This document shows positions 7,576 through 15,915 of a stretch of DNA of 64,000 bases, one piece after another. This DNA is from Deminuibacter soli (GTDB taxonomy: Bacteria; Bacteroidota; Bacteroidia; Chitinophagales; Chitinophagaceae). The DNA lies in NCBI RefSeq assembly GCF_003412455.1, contig NZ_QTJU01000001.1:806001-870000 (forward strand), read 5' to 3'. The notes under the pieces were generated by a model. It worked only from the letters and a program-made list of their open reading frames with translations, was not told the origin of the DNA and did not search any database. The stretch's first letter is position 1. Every line of letters begins with the position of its first letter. Made by a program: the position numbers and the translations under genes.

Positions 7576-9276
7576 CTATGCAACTTTTTTATTGGTGAAA
7601 AGATTGAGAAGTTTGCTGACCACCTGCATTTGCATCTCATCGCTGGCGCCGGTAATCGTATTGCCGATATGGCGTTTTTCCTGGATGATTTCGTACAGGC
7701 GTTCATCTATGGTATTGACGCCGTTGAAGTAGGTGCACATCACATTGTTCACCTGGCCGATACGGTGAGCACGGTCTTCACACTGCACACAATCAGCATA
7801 CGTAATAGGGTATTCGACAAATGCTACGCGTGAGCTGGCAGTGAGGGTAATACCCACGCCTGCTGCCTTTATGTTACAAACGATGAGCTTGCAGCTGCTG
7901 TCATTTTGGAAACGATCGATATTTTCCTGCTTTTGTTGAGCGCTGTCGCGGCCGGTAACCGTGACAGCGCCGGGAAATAATGAAAGCAAGGAATCAACAA
8001 TTTCATAGAGGTTGCAGAACACAATCAGCTTTTCATCAGCTTCGAGTACTTCCTGAATGAACTCCTTGGCCTCAGCTATCTTTCCGCGGGCAGATATCTG
8101 GCGCAGCACATTCAACTTCAGTAAAGCCTCGCCGGCCATTTTTTTATCGATCTGCTCGCCATTAAAGCCAGACCCTTCCAGCCACTGCTTCAAATCACGT
8201 TCAGCTCGGTCATATTCAGCCCTGGTGGTTATATCGCACTCTATTGTCTGGCGCTGCTTTTCCGGCAGATCTTTGGCCACGTCCTTTTTTTCTCGGCGGA
8301 AAAAGCAGTGTTTGCGCAGCAGGTAATTCAACTCTCGCAGGTTATTGGCGCCATTACCGCCTTCGCAATATCTTTCCAGGAAAGCAGCCTTACCGCCAAA
8401 CAGGTGAAGTGTGCCCATTATGGCCAGCTGTGGCCACAGGTCCTTTGGCTTGTTGATCACCGGCGTGCCCGACAAAAGGAAACGGTGTTCCAGCCCTACA
8501 AACAGACGCAGGATAAACTTGCTCTGATTGCTATTCGGGTCTTTACACCTGTGGCTTTCATCCAGGATGCCAGATTTAAACATGCCCATGAATGGTTTCA
8601 GGATAACATCCTTGGCCGCCCATGGCTTTTTCTTACCTGTTTTGGTTTTCTCCTGCGGGAATGATTCGACAAAAAAGGTGGGTATAGATTCGTAATTAAC
8701 GATGACCACATCAGCCAGGCCTGCAGTAACATACTGGTGCCAGCTTTTCTTTTGCTGTGCGCTCATCGTGCTATCCAGCACCATCGCTCGCTTGCCGGTA
8801 AATTTTTCCCACTCCCGCTTCCAGTTGTACTTCGTTGCCGCCGGGCATACTACAACACAGGGAAAGGAATTCAACCCCAACACGCTGGCTATGGACTGAA
8901 ATGTTTTGCCGAGGCCCTGCTCATCACCGTTCATACACCTACGAAAGTTCATCATACCGGCAACACCCTGGCGCTGATAAGGGCGCAGTATTGCATCTGG
9001 TTTTAGCGGCAGTTCGACGGACAACTGAGGCAGCGGATCTACTTCGCCAATCATTTCTGGTTTCAGCGCGTCGGGCACAATGATCTGCGCACGGTGCGTT
9101 TCCCGCAGCTGCAGTACTGCATCCCGGCTGTTGCCGGATACCCACCAATGCTTTTTGTCGGCGATGTAGCGGCGATCACTGGCCGGCAAATCCTTAATGG
9201 ATTGAAGGTTACGCTTGTGCCAGTGATCCCACTCCCATGTTACAATGAATTCGTGTCCGTAGTCGATAATGCGCAT
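7576..9276 (-). CDS. SNF2-family DNA helicase, HARP/SMARCAL1-like
   Basis: A 566-aa superfamily 2 ATPase. A short N-terminal HARP-like region (KHWWVSGNSRDAVLQL, about 43-58) precedes the SNF2 core: LRPYQRQGVAGM, Walker A DEQGLGKT (118-125), motif II DESH, motif III LSGTPVINKP, and the C-terminal RAHRIGQ motif VI. These are the elements of annealing helicases of the SMARCAL1 type, which remodel forks. In phages, such proteins accompany replication and recombination genes, as here with DnaB and the Sak4-like ATPase. Confidence 0.88.
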   Translation of the reverse strand: MRIIDYGHEFIVTWEWDHWHKRNLQSIKDLPASDRRYIADKKHWWVSGNSRDAVLQLRETHRAQIIVPDALKPEMIGEVDPLPQLSVELPLKPDAILRPYQRQGVAGMMNFRRCMNGDEQGLGKTFQSIASVLGLNSFPCVVVCPAATKYNWKREWEKFTGKRAMVLDSTMSAQQKKSWHQYVTAGLADVVIVNYESIPTFFVESFPQEKTKTGKKKPWAAKDVILKPFMGMFKSGILDESHRCKDPNSNQSKFILRLFVGLEHRFLLSGTPVINKPKDLWPQLAIMGTLHLFGGKAAFLERYCEGGNGANNLRELNYLLRKHCFFRREKKDVAKDLPEKQRQTIECDITTRAEYDRAERDLKQWLEGSGFNGEQIDKKMAGEALLKLNVLRQISARGKIAEAKEFIQEVLEADEKLIVFCNLYEIVDSLLSLFPGAVTVTGRDSAQQKQENIDRFQNDSSCKLIVCNIKAAGVGITLTASSRVAFVEYPITYADCVQCEDRAHRIGQVNNVMCTYFNGVNTIDERLYEIIQEKRHIGNTITGASDEMQMQVVSKLLNLFTNKKVA

Positions 9277-9282
9277 GCCTTG

Positions 9283-9687
9283 CTATTTGTTTCTTAAACC
9301 ACTTGTGAGTAATGCCCATAGTTTACGTTTGCCATGCGGCGTAGGCTCGCCCGCAATGAGTATTCTGCCTGCATGGTCATCAAAACCAACACTTTCACAA
9401 ATAGCCCGGGCCATGGCTGTATTATTGAAGATGAGCCCTTTGCTCACAGTTTCTTTTTTTCTCAGCACAAAACCATTATCGTGAACGATTTCCAGGTACC
9501 AGTCTTCAGGATGCTCTTCATCCTGATAAATAATTATCTGTTCACCATCAATCAACTTCAGCTGCTCCACTGCACCTAGGCTGAAGTTGAATAAACCTGT
9601 TTTCTGATTGAGGGAAACCGCTGATATAACTGCGGCGCCACCACGGAGCGGAACTGTATTTTCCGCATTAAACTCTTTCAGTTTCAT
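9283..9687 (-). CDS. hypothetical phage protein, 134 aa
   Basis: A mixed alpha/beta protein (GLFNFSLGAVEQLKLIDGEQ, then WYLEIVHDNGFVLRKK). No catalytic motif. It lies between the SNF2 helicase and a conserved 207-aa protein in the operon, so a DNA-transaction role is possible but unproven. Not recognised. Confidence 0.5.
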   Translation of the reverse strand: MKLKEFNAENTVPLRGGAAVISAVSLNQKTGLFNFSLGAVEQLKLIDGEQIIIYQDEEHPEDWYLEIVHDNGFVLRKKETVSKGLIFNNTAMARAICESVGFDDHAGRILIAGEPTPHGKRKLWALLTSGLRNK

Positions 9688-9717
9688 TCGATATTTTTTT
9701 GTTGTTTACAAATCGGC

Positions 9718-10341
9718 CTATATCGCCAGCGAAAGATCTTCTTCCTGGCCATCTTCAGGCATATCCAGCTCTGGCTGGATCCAGCGGGGTGCGGCCTTAC
9801 CGTGCATGTACTTATCAACTTCAGCGCGGAGGTCATCAATAACCACCCGCAGCTCATTAATGAAAGGATAGTCGTTGATCCACTTGGTTTTTGGAGTATC
9901 CAGCTTTAAGTAATCGCCGGTTTTTAAGCGTTTGTGTCCAGCCAATGTAACACCCTCGTTTTCGCCGGTTCCGTCGATTTTGAAAGATGTAACGGTAAAC
10001 CTGGACACTTTGAACTCCATGCTTTCCTCGTTGTGCATGCTGGAATCATATTCCGCTATGTCTTCGATATCGAGTACATCTAACGGGTCAATTTCTTCAC
10101 AGATAACAGCAAGGTGAACGTTAAGCCGGGCGAAGGCCTTTTTCAAATCATCGTGAACCAATACAGATGATTTAATATTAACGGTGTTCGTTGTGTTGGG
10201 CGCCACCAGGTGATCATAGGTGTAGTTACAGAATTCGTCCTTCAGAGCGGCACTCATAATCTGAATTGGCGATTTTACCACCTCAACACCCTGCTCGTCC
10301 ACCGGCGGGGCAATCTGAATTTTTGTTGTTTTTTTTCCCAT
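9718..10341 (-). CDS. conserved phage hypothetical protein, 207 aa
   Basis: The protein has a long beta-rich middle (FKVSRFTVTSFKIDGTGEN), a DTPKTKWINDYPFINEL segment and an acidic tail (EDGQEEDLSLAI). Its position between recombination genes and its acidic tail would suit an accessory single-strand-binding or recombination factor, but no recognisable OB-fold signature is present. Function unknown. Confidence 0.55.
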   Translation of the reverse strand: MGKKTTKIQIAPPVDEQGVEVVKSPIQIMSAALKDEFCNYTYDHLVAPNTTNTVNIKSSVLVHDDLKKAFARLNVHLAVICEEIDPLDVLDIEDIAEYDSSMHNEESMEFKVSRFTVTSFKIDGTGENEGVTLAGHKRLKTGDYLKLDTPKTKWINDYPFINELRVVIDDLRAEVDKYMHGKAAPRWIQPELDMPEDGQEEDLSLAI

Positions 10342-10354
10342 TTATAATGTGTGT

Positions 10355-10639
10355 TTAAAAAAGCGAACATTGATTACTCGGGATGGGTTGTGGCCGCTTG
10401 GTGCCGGCCCTGGCAGGAGCTGCATTTCGTACCGGTGTAGGATCAGGCAACCGATCCGGTACCGTTGCAGGGCAATGGTTCACCAGGTGCTCCGCCCTGC
10501 AGGTGAACCTGAAGCCGTTACCATCTTCAACTATCGCTACACCATCACTATCCATCCGTTTCACTGTAACCTGGGTGCCTGCGATGCCATACACACGACT
10601 GCTGCAAAAGCTCTTTATGGTAACGGCCAGGTACATCAT
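10355..10639 (-). CDS. small phage protein with possible beta-clamp tail
   Basis: A 94-aa protein. The N-terminal half looks like a small beta barrel (KRMDSDGVAIVEDGNGFRF), the linker is Pro/Arg-rich, and the protein ends NQCSLF. QxSLF matches the consensus of motifs that dock on the DNA-polymerase sliding clamp, and its extreme C-terminal position is typical. It overlaps the start of the GHKL gene's 3' end by 4 bp. The clamp-binding idea is inferred from this motif alone. Confidence 0.55.
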   Translation of the reverse strand: MMYLAVTIKSFCSSRVYGIAGTQVTVKRMDSDGVAIVEDGNGFRFTCRAEHLVNHCPATVPDRLPDPTPVRNAAPARAGTKRPQPIPSNQCSLF

Positions 10640-11910
10640 ATTTCTATCTCCGATCCGGCAAGCAATTGCCGGGTATATAGGTCAATGAAATGCTGTTGAA
10701 ACGCACGGGTGTGATCGTCCATGCCGGTATTGTAGTGCTCATTTTCTTCAACAATCATTGTGATAATATCGAAGAGTGGCCGCTGCAGCATGGTATTTGA
10801 AACCATGATCTTTTTGGTATCCATCACCACTTTGGCCAATACCATGTTGTCTTCAAAGAAACCGTACACGAACTGCAGCTCCGGGTGAATCACATACCCA
10901 CAAGCTTCCAGGATGGTAAGTGCCTGCTTCACTTTACCTTCGGTTTGCTCGTTGTGGGCTTCGTAGAAATCACTGAGCTTCGAGGCTACACGCAGAGCAC
11001 TGATTCCGTCGAACTGCTTTGAAAGAAAATGAAACAATTGTTTGGGAATCACCAGCAGCGTGCTTTCATCCGGTGTGTTGCCGCGGTCCTTTATTTCCTT
11101 GAGCACCTCGGGGTGTATGATCTTTGCAGAACCAATAACATTACGCCAAGCCTGGCCGAATGATTGGTACCAGTTGTAATCCATCTCACCTTCGTAGTGA
11201 CTTTCTGTTACGTTCTCCAGGAAATAGCGGGCCGCGTTCTCGTTACAGTTATGCAGAGCGCAAACAACTGCGTAACTAGGCGAACTACGGTATTCACGCA
11301 GCTCGTTAATTTCCAGGAATGATACATCGTAAGAGAAAACGCCCTTCTTTTCACGGTTTTCGTAAACCAGCACACCGCCTTTGTAAATACAGAGGTGATC
11401 ACCCGCAGGGTATAATGCGCAATCATTACCCTTCCAGATTGGTTCCTGTTCGTGTATAAAATACCTTGACCATTTGTTAACGACATCCTGCACCTGTCGA
11501 TCTGCCTGGATGAAAAATGTAGTCTTTCCTTCGGCACCTTCCAGCTGGTCTGTTATCTCTTTAACAGCACCACCTTCGTCCAGGGCGTTGCACCATAATT
11601 CGCGAATGATCATCCATGCGGTCCAGTCTTCACCCATTTTGGTTGTGATTGAGCTGCGGTGGCCGTTGATGCAAATGATTTCAAACACTTCATCGCGGAT
11701 CTCTTCTTTTTCAAGGTCAATTCGCACCTGTTGTGTGCCAGCAAAAATTTTAAAGTCAAGGTTGTTTCTGAAAAGAAAGGCGAGGGTGTATTTAAGGCCG
11801 GTGCCGAACTGGCCGATCTTGTGTCGATCGTTGGCTTTAGTGGTACCGCCCATGAGGGCTACCAGGCGAATGTCCAGTATGCCATCGTTTTGAATTTTTA
11901 AGTACTTCAT
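10636..11910 (-). CDS. GHKL-type ATPase-like phage protein
   Basis: A 424-aa protein with Bergerat-fold features: IRELWCNALDEGG corresponds to the N-box helix (E, N, D) and KIGQFGTGLKYTLAFL to the glycine-rich lid region, although the glycine lid precedes the N-box in the chain, an order unlike histidine kinases or MutL. The remaining residues are helical and unassigned. Phages carry such proteins in early operons. It could be an ATP-dependent chaperone or MutL/Hsp90-like remodeler; the function is not established. Confidence 0.6.
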   Translation of the reverse strand: MKYLKIQNDGILDIRLVALMGGTTKANDRHKIGQFGTGLKYTLAFLFRNNLDFKIFAGTQQVRIDLEKEEIRDEVFEIICINGHRSSITTKMGEDWTAWMIIRELWCNALDEGGAVKEITDQLEGAEGKTTFFIQADRQVQDVVNKWSRYFIHEQEPIWKGNDCALYPAGDHLCIYKGGVLVYENREKKGVFSYDVSFLEINELREYRSSPSYAVVCALHNCNENAARYFLENVTESHYEGEMDYNWYQSFGQAWRNVIGSAKIIHPEVLKEIKDRGNTPDESTLLVIPKQLFHFLSKQFDGISALRVASKLSDFYEAHNEQTEGKVKQALTILEACGYVIHPELQFVYGFFEDNMVLAKVVMDTKKIMVSNTMLQRPLFDIITMIVEENEHYNTGMDDHTRAFQQHFIDLYTRQLLAGSEIEI

Positions 11911-12338
11911 TTCTGTGTTTTTTTGAAGGTTTTGAAATAGGCAGTTTCGGCTGCTTCTGGACCATTTTTGAAAAAACAGTCAACATACGCGTCCAATGCA
12001 TCAAGCTCAGTCTTGTCCCTTTGTTCAGTTTGTGCAAGCCATTTCTTCGGCTCCCAACCTCTTTCCGGTTTAACAGGAACAAAAGGTGCCGGGGTAACTT
12101 TTGGAAGGCCAGTACTCAGGCTGAATACTTTTCCTTCAATGGCACTATAGTAGAAGCACTCGCCAGCATGGCCTGGCTCTAGTGCATGATCAGATTTGCA
12201 TTGTGGGCAATATTCATACTGCTCATCACCTTCTGCATCCTGAGATTCCAGGGATGACCAATTAACGCCGCATTGGTTACAGAAAGCATACGCCTGCTGC
12301 TCCCGTACTTCAATGAATATTTCTTTATTACGTACCAT
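11907..12338 (-). CDS. zinc-ribbon phage protein, 143 aa
   Basis: Two CxxC knuckles (CNQC near residue 20 and CPQC near residue 45) form a probable zinc ribbon, followed by a proline-rich linker and a helical C-terminus. Its stop overlaps the start of the GHKL-like gene by 4 bp (ATGA), so the two are coupled. No enzymatic motif. A nucleic-acid-binding adaptor is possible. Confidence 0.6.
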   Translation of the reverse strand: MVRNKEIFIEVREQQAYAFCNQCGVNWSSLESQDAEGDEQYEYCPQCKSDHALEPGHAGECFYYSAIEGKVFSLSTGLPKVTPAPFVPVKPERGWEPKKWLAQTEQRDKTELDALDAYVDCFFKNGPEAAETAYFKTFKKTQK

Positions 12339-12344
12339 GGCCGG

Positions 12345-13214
12345 TTAATTTTTTTGAGTAGAAGGTGCCAGCAGCTTCTTTAGCTCCATGTAGCGGCTGT
12401 TACCGGCTGCCTTAAACTCCGGATCATCTGTAACGAACGGCTGCAGTGTTTCCTTGAAAAGGCGTAGCTCTTCAATAGTCTCGCAATTTCCCAGCTTCGT
12501 TATGGCATCACGTATTTCAGCCTGCACATCTATTCCAGTCTCGCACCATTCTGCTATCATTTTTCCAGTTTCTACAGAAGGGATGAATTCTGGCTTTCCG
12601 GCAAACAACCCGGTTCTGTCTTTGGAAGCCGTAGCGTTATGCATAGCATCCAGCTGTAAGTTTATTGTCAGTTCATACTCAAAGCCCTCTCGTGTAATCT
12701 CCCGTAAGCCGTTCTTTTCAACTTTTGTTTTCCCTCCCTCCTGAATGATGTTGTAATCCTGTTTGCGCCGTGCAGTAGTAATCATATGGCAGGGGCTTTG
12801 TAGGATTGCATTGATGAATACCTGATGGCGCGGAGTAAGCTTAGCCCATTTGGTTATACTGGTGCCCGGCATATTGTCGGCTGCTTCCAGAATACCGCCT
12901 GATCCATCCCACTCATGCGTAATGCTATCTACAATAATTACCTCCATACCAGCAGCATGGCAAGCATCAATTGCCTGGATATAACGTTCAGGCGTGAACG
13001 GTGCAGAGATTGGAACAACATTATACGAACCCAAATGCGCGTATAAATCTGCACTGTTGTTTTCGGTATCCACAACGGCTATTTTATCCCAGTCACCACA
13101 AAGTCCGTAAGCAATCAGTAATGCCGAAAAAGTCTTACCACCTCCGCTTATAGAAGATAACCCGAGCCTGATTTTGGCTTTCGTTCTTGTGGCTTTGCGT
13201 AATTGAAATGACAT
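12345..13214 (-). CDS. Sak4-like RecA-fold ATPase (phage recombinase)
   Basis: A 289-aa AAA/RecA-like nucleotide-binding protein. Walker A is SISGGGKT (21-28), the Asp-rich strand VVDTENNSADLY follows, Walker B is MEVIIVDSITHEW, and a strand ending in HMITTARRKQDY probably carries sensor residues. The architecture and length match phage Sak4-type single-strand-annealing/recombination ATPases. Together with the SNF2 helicase and the PD-(D/E)XK nuclease it forms a recombination-dependent replication module. It is preceded by an unusual intra-operon hairpin. Confidence 0.8.
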   Translation of the reverse strand: MSFQLRKATRTKAKIRLGLSSISGGGKTFSALLIAYGLCGDWDKIAVVDTENNSADLYAHLGSYNVVPISAPFTPERYIQAIDACHAAGMEVIIVDSITHEWDGSGGILEAADNMPGTSITKWAKLTPRHQVFINAILQSPCHMITTARRKQDYNIIQEGGKTKVEKNGLREITREGFEYELTINLQLDAMHNATASKDRTGLFAGKPEFIPSVETGKMIAEWCETGIDVQAEIRDAITKLGNCETIEELRLFKETLQPFVTDDPEFKAAGNSRYMELKKLLAPSTQKN

Positions 13215-13239
13215 AAATTTTAGTGTTAAGGTTTTTAGG

Positions 13240-13271
13240 AAAGCCAGGCTGGCATTACACAGCCTGGCTTT
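13240..13271. terminator. intra-operon 12-bp hairpin
   Basis: A perfect 12-bp inverted repeat (AAAGCCAGGCTG, 8-base loop) lies between the acidic 150-aa gene and the Sak4-like gene. On the leftward strand, the T-run after the stem is short, so it may only attenuate or mark a processing site; on the rightward strand a TTTT follows. Confidence 0.5.
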
Positions 13272-13275
13272 TAAT

Positions 13276-13728
13276 TTAATCCACTTCGGCTAAGGCGCTA
13301 GCTTCTTCCACAACGCCTTCATCACCTTCAGTTTCGTCGTCGCCCGGTTCGTCAATCGTGTCAACCTTTGCGTTCAGCGCAGGGTCGCTTGAATTGCCGA
13401 AAATGTTTTTGCCGTGCACTTCGTTTTCGCCGGCAATAGTTGTTGTGTTCTCGTTCATGGCATCCAGGTTAACCGCCACCTGCAGGTTTTGATTTTTATT
13501 GATCTGATTAATGAAAGCGGTTGTAAGCTGATCGGCCGCGTGCGCTATTTCTTTTGCTGATTGCGCGTCAATTTGAAAATCGTACGCCGGTACCATGTTT
13601 GCCATAAAGTGAAGCAGCGCTGTCTGTGCGATTGTCATGCCTGGTGCTGATGCATCGCCATGGGCCCAGCCATCTTTCAGGCGCGGACTGGCTGGCTCGT
13701 TACCCGTCAATAATTGCGTACTTTTCAT
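13276..13728 (-). CDS. acidic phage protein, 150 aa
   Basis: The N-terminal two-thirds is helical (TIAQTALLHFMANMVPAYDF) and the last 35 residues are strongly acidic (DEPGDDETEGDEGVVEE). No family recognised. It is directly downstream of an overlapping 71-aa gene. An acidic tail is common in phage single-strand-binding or DNA-mimic proteins, but that is only a hint. Confidence 0.5.
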   Translation of the reverse strand: MKSTQLLTGNEPASPRLKDGWAHGDASAPGMTIAQTALLHFMANMVPAYDFQIDAQSAKEIAHAADQLTTAFINQINKNQNLQVAVNLDAMNENTTTIAGENEVHGKNIFGNSSDPALNAKVDTIDEPGDDETEGDEGVVEEASALAEVD

Positions 13729-13912
13729 TTTCTTGCTTTATTTTTTTCAATCCCTCGGCAACCATATCGAGCAACGATTCTGATAAATCCGAACCTGGAT
13801 ATTTTTGAGCAAAGAGATTTACCTTTTGGAGCGCAATGGAAAGCTGGCCCGGCGTTTTGCAGCTTTCGATTTCCAGCCGCACGCGCTCGTAATCGAACAA
13901 TCTTTTTTTCAT
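13700..13912 (-). CDS. small helical phage protein, about 70 aa
   Basis: I place the start at MKKRLFDYERV; an upstream ATG at 13960 adds 16 hydrophobic residues that look like intergenic translation. The protein is helical and amphipathic (LSIALQKVNLFAQKYPG). It overlaps the following gene by 29 bp. Function unknown. Confidence 0.5.
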   Translation of the reverse strand: MKKRLFDYERVRLEIESCKTPGQLSIALQKVNLFAQKYPGSDLSESLLDMVAEGLKKIKQENEKYAIIDG

Positions 13913-13973
13913 AATGAGAAGTTTTAAAGGGTGCCCCACCATGAATAGCAGGGCCATCAACCCTAACCCTATA

Positions 13974-14447
13974 TTATTGATTGGATATTGAACTTATTAT
14001 TGCGGGACCAGCCTTTGGAACGTATATATCACCGATAGGCCAAGCATTACTTTTCAAAGCGTGCTCTACGCCGTGCCCGCATATCTGCTGCAACAGGTGG
14101 GCGTAACGCTGCGCGAAAAAATCTTTTTCAGGCTTTGTTTGCGCTTCCATGTAAAGCTTCAGGCATGCAATAGCCTGTTGATGGTAGTGGGTGTGCAGTA
14201 CAGGCGTGGGATCATTTTGTATTGGCTCGTCACGCTTGCGAAGAAAGAAAACCATTCTTACGGTTACTACTGCCACAAGGGCGATGAATGCACAGATTTT
14301 AAACCACATGGCTTTGATGTTTTTGATTACTGATGATGTTACGTAGGGAGGAACTACCAGCAGGTAAATGGTAACCAGTGCGCACATAACAATGAACGCA
14401 GCACCAACAATGTGGTAGTACAAGGAGAGAGTGTAGAAAAGTTTCAT
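13974..14447 (-). CDS. phage membrane protein, 157 aa
   Basis: Two hydrophobic segments (about residues 12-35 and 48-70) anchor a soluble C-terminal domain of about 85 residues with His-rich HTHYHQQ and a CLKLYMEAQ helix. Candidate roles include superinfection exclusion or membrane anchoring of replication, neither shown. It overlaps the preceding gene by 4 bp (ATGA). Confidence 0.55.
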   Translation of the reverse strand: MKLFYTLSLYYHIVGAAFIVMCALVTIYLLVVPPYVTSSVIKNIKAMWFKICAFIALVAVVTVRMVFFLRKRDEPIQNDPTPVLHTHYHQQAIACLKLYMEAQTKPEKDFFAQRYAHLLQQICGHGVEHALKSNAWPIGDIYVPKAGPAIISSISNQ

Positions 14448-14695
14448 GGGTGTGTTTTATTTGATTGTGGAGGAAGTGGAGACGGTGTTTGGAGGTTATT
14501 AAATCGCCGGTTTTTTCGTTCAAGGAGCCTTGCGATTTCCGCATCGCTCAAAACCTTTTTTTTACTGCGTCCTGTAGACACAGGCTGCAGCCTCTTTATT
14601 AACCTTGCGGCGATTTCCGCAGTGCCCACAGCCCAGCTGTGTAGCGCCTGCAATTCTTTTATTACTTCGGTATCTTCGATAACCTGGTTACTCAT
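14444..14695 (-). CDS. small basic phage protein, 83 aa
   Basis: A helical N-terminus (VIKELQALHSWAVGTAEIAA) is followed by a Lys/Arg-rich stretch (GRSKKKVLSDAEIARLLERK) that could bind DNA. It overlaps the genes on both sides by 4 and 8 bp. Not recognised. Confidence 0.5.
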   Translation of the reverse strand: MSNQVIEDTEVIKELQALHSWAVGTAEIAARLIKRLQPVSTGRSKKKVLSDAEIARLLERKNRRFNNLQTPSPLPPQSNKTHP

Positions 14696-14939
14696 GTTGT
14701 ATTGTCGTTAACCCCATCAGGGATGGTTTGTGAAAGAAGTAGTTTCCCCTCATGCTTTTGCGCCAGCAACCATCTGGCAGAGTGCCTGCATATACCCGGT
14801 TCATCATACTTTTAGCCGTAATTCCTTTGCCGCCGTTTAAAAGCTTCCTGGCTTCATCAAGTGTTATCCAGTTAGCCGGGTCGAAAAGTGCGAGGCTTGC
14901 GCGCCGGCTGATCAACTTTTTTCGTTGTGCTATGCTCAT
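14688..14939 (-). CDS. small HTH-like phage protein, 83 aa
   Basis: The segment WITLDEARKLLNGGKGITAK followed by SMMNRVYAGTLPDG and a basic RKSMRGNYFFHKPSL resembles the winged helix-turn-helix of excisionase/MerR-like phage proteins. Position early in the operon would suit a regulator or excisionase. It has 8-bp overlap with the next gene. Confidence 0.5.
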   Translation of the reverse strand: MSIAQRKKLISRRASLALFDPANWITLDEARKLLNGGKGITAKSMMNRVYAGTLPDGCWRKSMRGNYFFHKPSLMGLTTIQHE

Positions 14940-14974
14940 ATAGGCTGAATTAGGGTTAACTATGGAAGTATTTT

Positions 14975-15223
14975 TTAGGGGGTATTGTGAGTACCGATGA
15001 CCGGTAATACTTTCGTTTCAGCAATGATAAAAGATCGAATCTTATCAACGTATTCAGCTTTACCGGCACCACGTGTTAAGATGTTTCTGATTGTGTCGGG
15101 AATAATTCCTGTCTGTTGAGAGGCATACACCAGGCAACCATAGGGCTGTGTCAGCTGGCGCAGCTTATCCTGCTCTGCAGGAGTGAGGTCCTTATTGTTC
15201 TTACGGCGGCTTTTTATTATCAT
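14975..15223 (-). CDS. Cro-like phage regulator
   Basis: An 82-aa first gene of the leftward early operon. The central part YASQQTGIIPDTIRNIL is a plausible helix-turn-helix (helix, Gly turn, recognition helix), with a basic N-terminus (IIKSRRKNNK). It is transcribed away from the XRE repressor across a shared operator region, the classic cro position. The assignment as Cro is based on this position plus the HTH-like segment. Confidence 0.6.
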   Translation of the reverse strand: MIIKSRRKNNKDLTPAEQDKLRQLTQPYGCLVYASQQTGIIPDTIRNILTRGAGKAEYVDKIRSFIIAETKVLPVIGTHNTP

Positions 15224-15248
15224 TGCTTTTGTAATTGTTTTACGAAAA

Positions 15249-15334
15249 CAAAGATTGTCTACTTTTCCGACATTTCAAAGCAAAAATGTCGTTTTTATCG
15301 AAATTTAGACAATGTCTAATAATCCGACATTTTT
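15249..15334. promoter_or_regulatory. divergent phage early promoter/operator region
   Basis: Three copies of an octamer-like site CGACATTT occur: CCGACATTT at 15267, its inverse AAATGTCG at 15283-15291, and CCGACATTTTT at 15324 just before the repressor ATG. A second dyad, ATTGTCTA at 15254 and TAGACAAT at 15306, brackets them. A leftward promoter fits the Bacteroidetes consensus as TTTG (15276-15279), 19 bp, AATCTTTG (15249-15256), so the 15267 site would lie between its two boxes. This is the layout of a CI/Cro switch. Confidence 0.65.
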
Positions 15335-15336
15335 AA

Positions 15337-15915
15337 ATGAGTTATTCTGAAGACATAAGCGATTTGTTGAATAAAATCAAAACTGATTTTGGATTCACTC
15401 AGGAAGAAATTGCCCAAAGATTAGGGTATACGAGGACTTACATAAGCGACATATTGAAAAAAGGCGGTAACCAAAAGTTTTTAAACCGTCTTGATTCATT
15501 CTACAATAGTCTCGGTATTGCATATAAAAAAGTGTCGGAAAAAACGAATAATGAAGTTCGAGAACCGTTCGAGGAGTACACATCTAATAAAAAAGAGCTG
15601 CAAGGAAGTGACACTACCCTGCAAGCGCTTTTTAAATTAAGTGAGGCAAATAATACTTTGGCCGAGGCAAACAAAGCATTAGCTGAATCCAACCGGACTT
15701 TGGCTGACAATAATCGAGATCTGGTGCAAATGGTAAAAGCTATTGCTGGTGGTTCCTCAGAAATTCCTGCAAGCGTTGAAGCCAGATTCCAGGCCCTTCT
15801 GGAATTAACAGCCGAGGTTGCTGCAGGGAAAAATTATAAGTCAGTGCAAGAGGCGTCCGCAGATATGCACAGGCTTTATAACGTGTATTCTGGTCAGGAT
15901 ATTGGCGTAAAATAG
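15337..15915 (+). CDS. XRE-family CI-like repressor with coiled coil
   Basis: A 192-aa protein. Residues 1-55 form an XRE helix-turn-helix (FTQEEIAQRLGYTRTYISDI). Residues 90-130 contain heptad-like repeats LSEANNTLAEANKALAES, a coiled coil likely to drive oligomerisation. The C-terminal 60 residues are helical, with no S24 protease motif, so induction by RecA-driven self-cleavage is unlikely. It is divergent from the Cro-like gene with operator copies up to 3 bp before its ATG, implying autoregulation. Confidence 0.8.
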   Translation: MSYSEDISDLLNKIKTDFGFTQEEIAQRLGYTRTYISDILKKGGNQKFLNRLDSFYNSLGIAYKKVSEKTNNEVREPFEEYTSNKKELQGSDTTLQALFKLSEANNTLAEANKALAESNRTLADNNRDLVQMVKAIAGGSSEIPASVEARFQALLELTAEVAAGKNYKSVQEASADMHRLYNVYSGQDIGVK

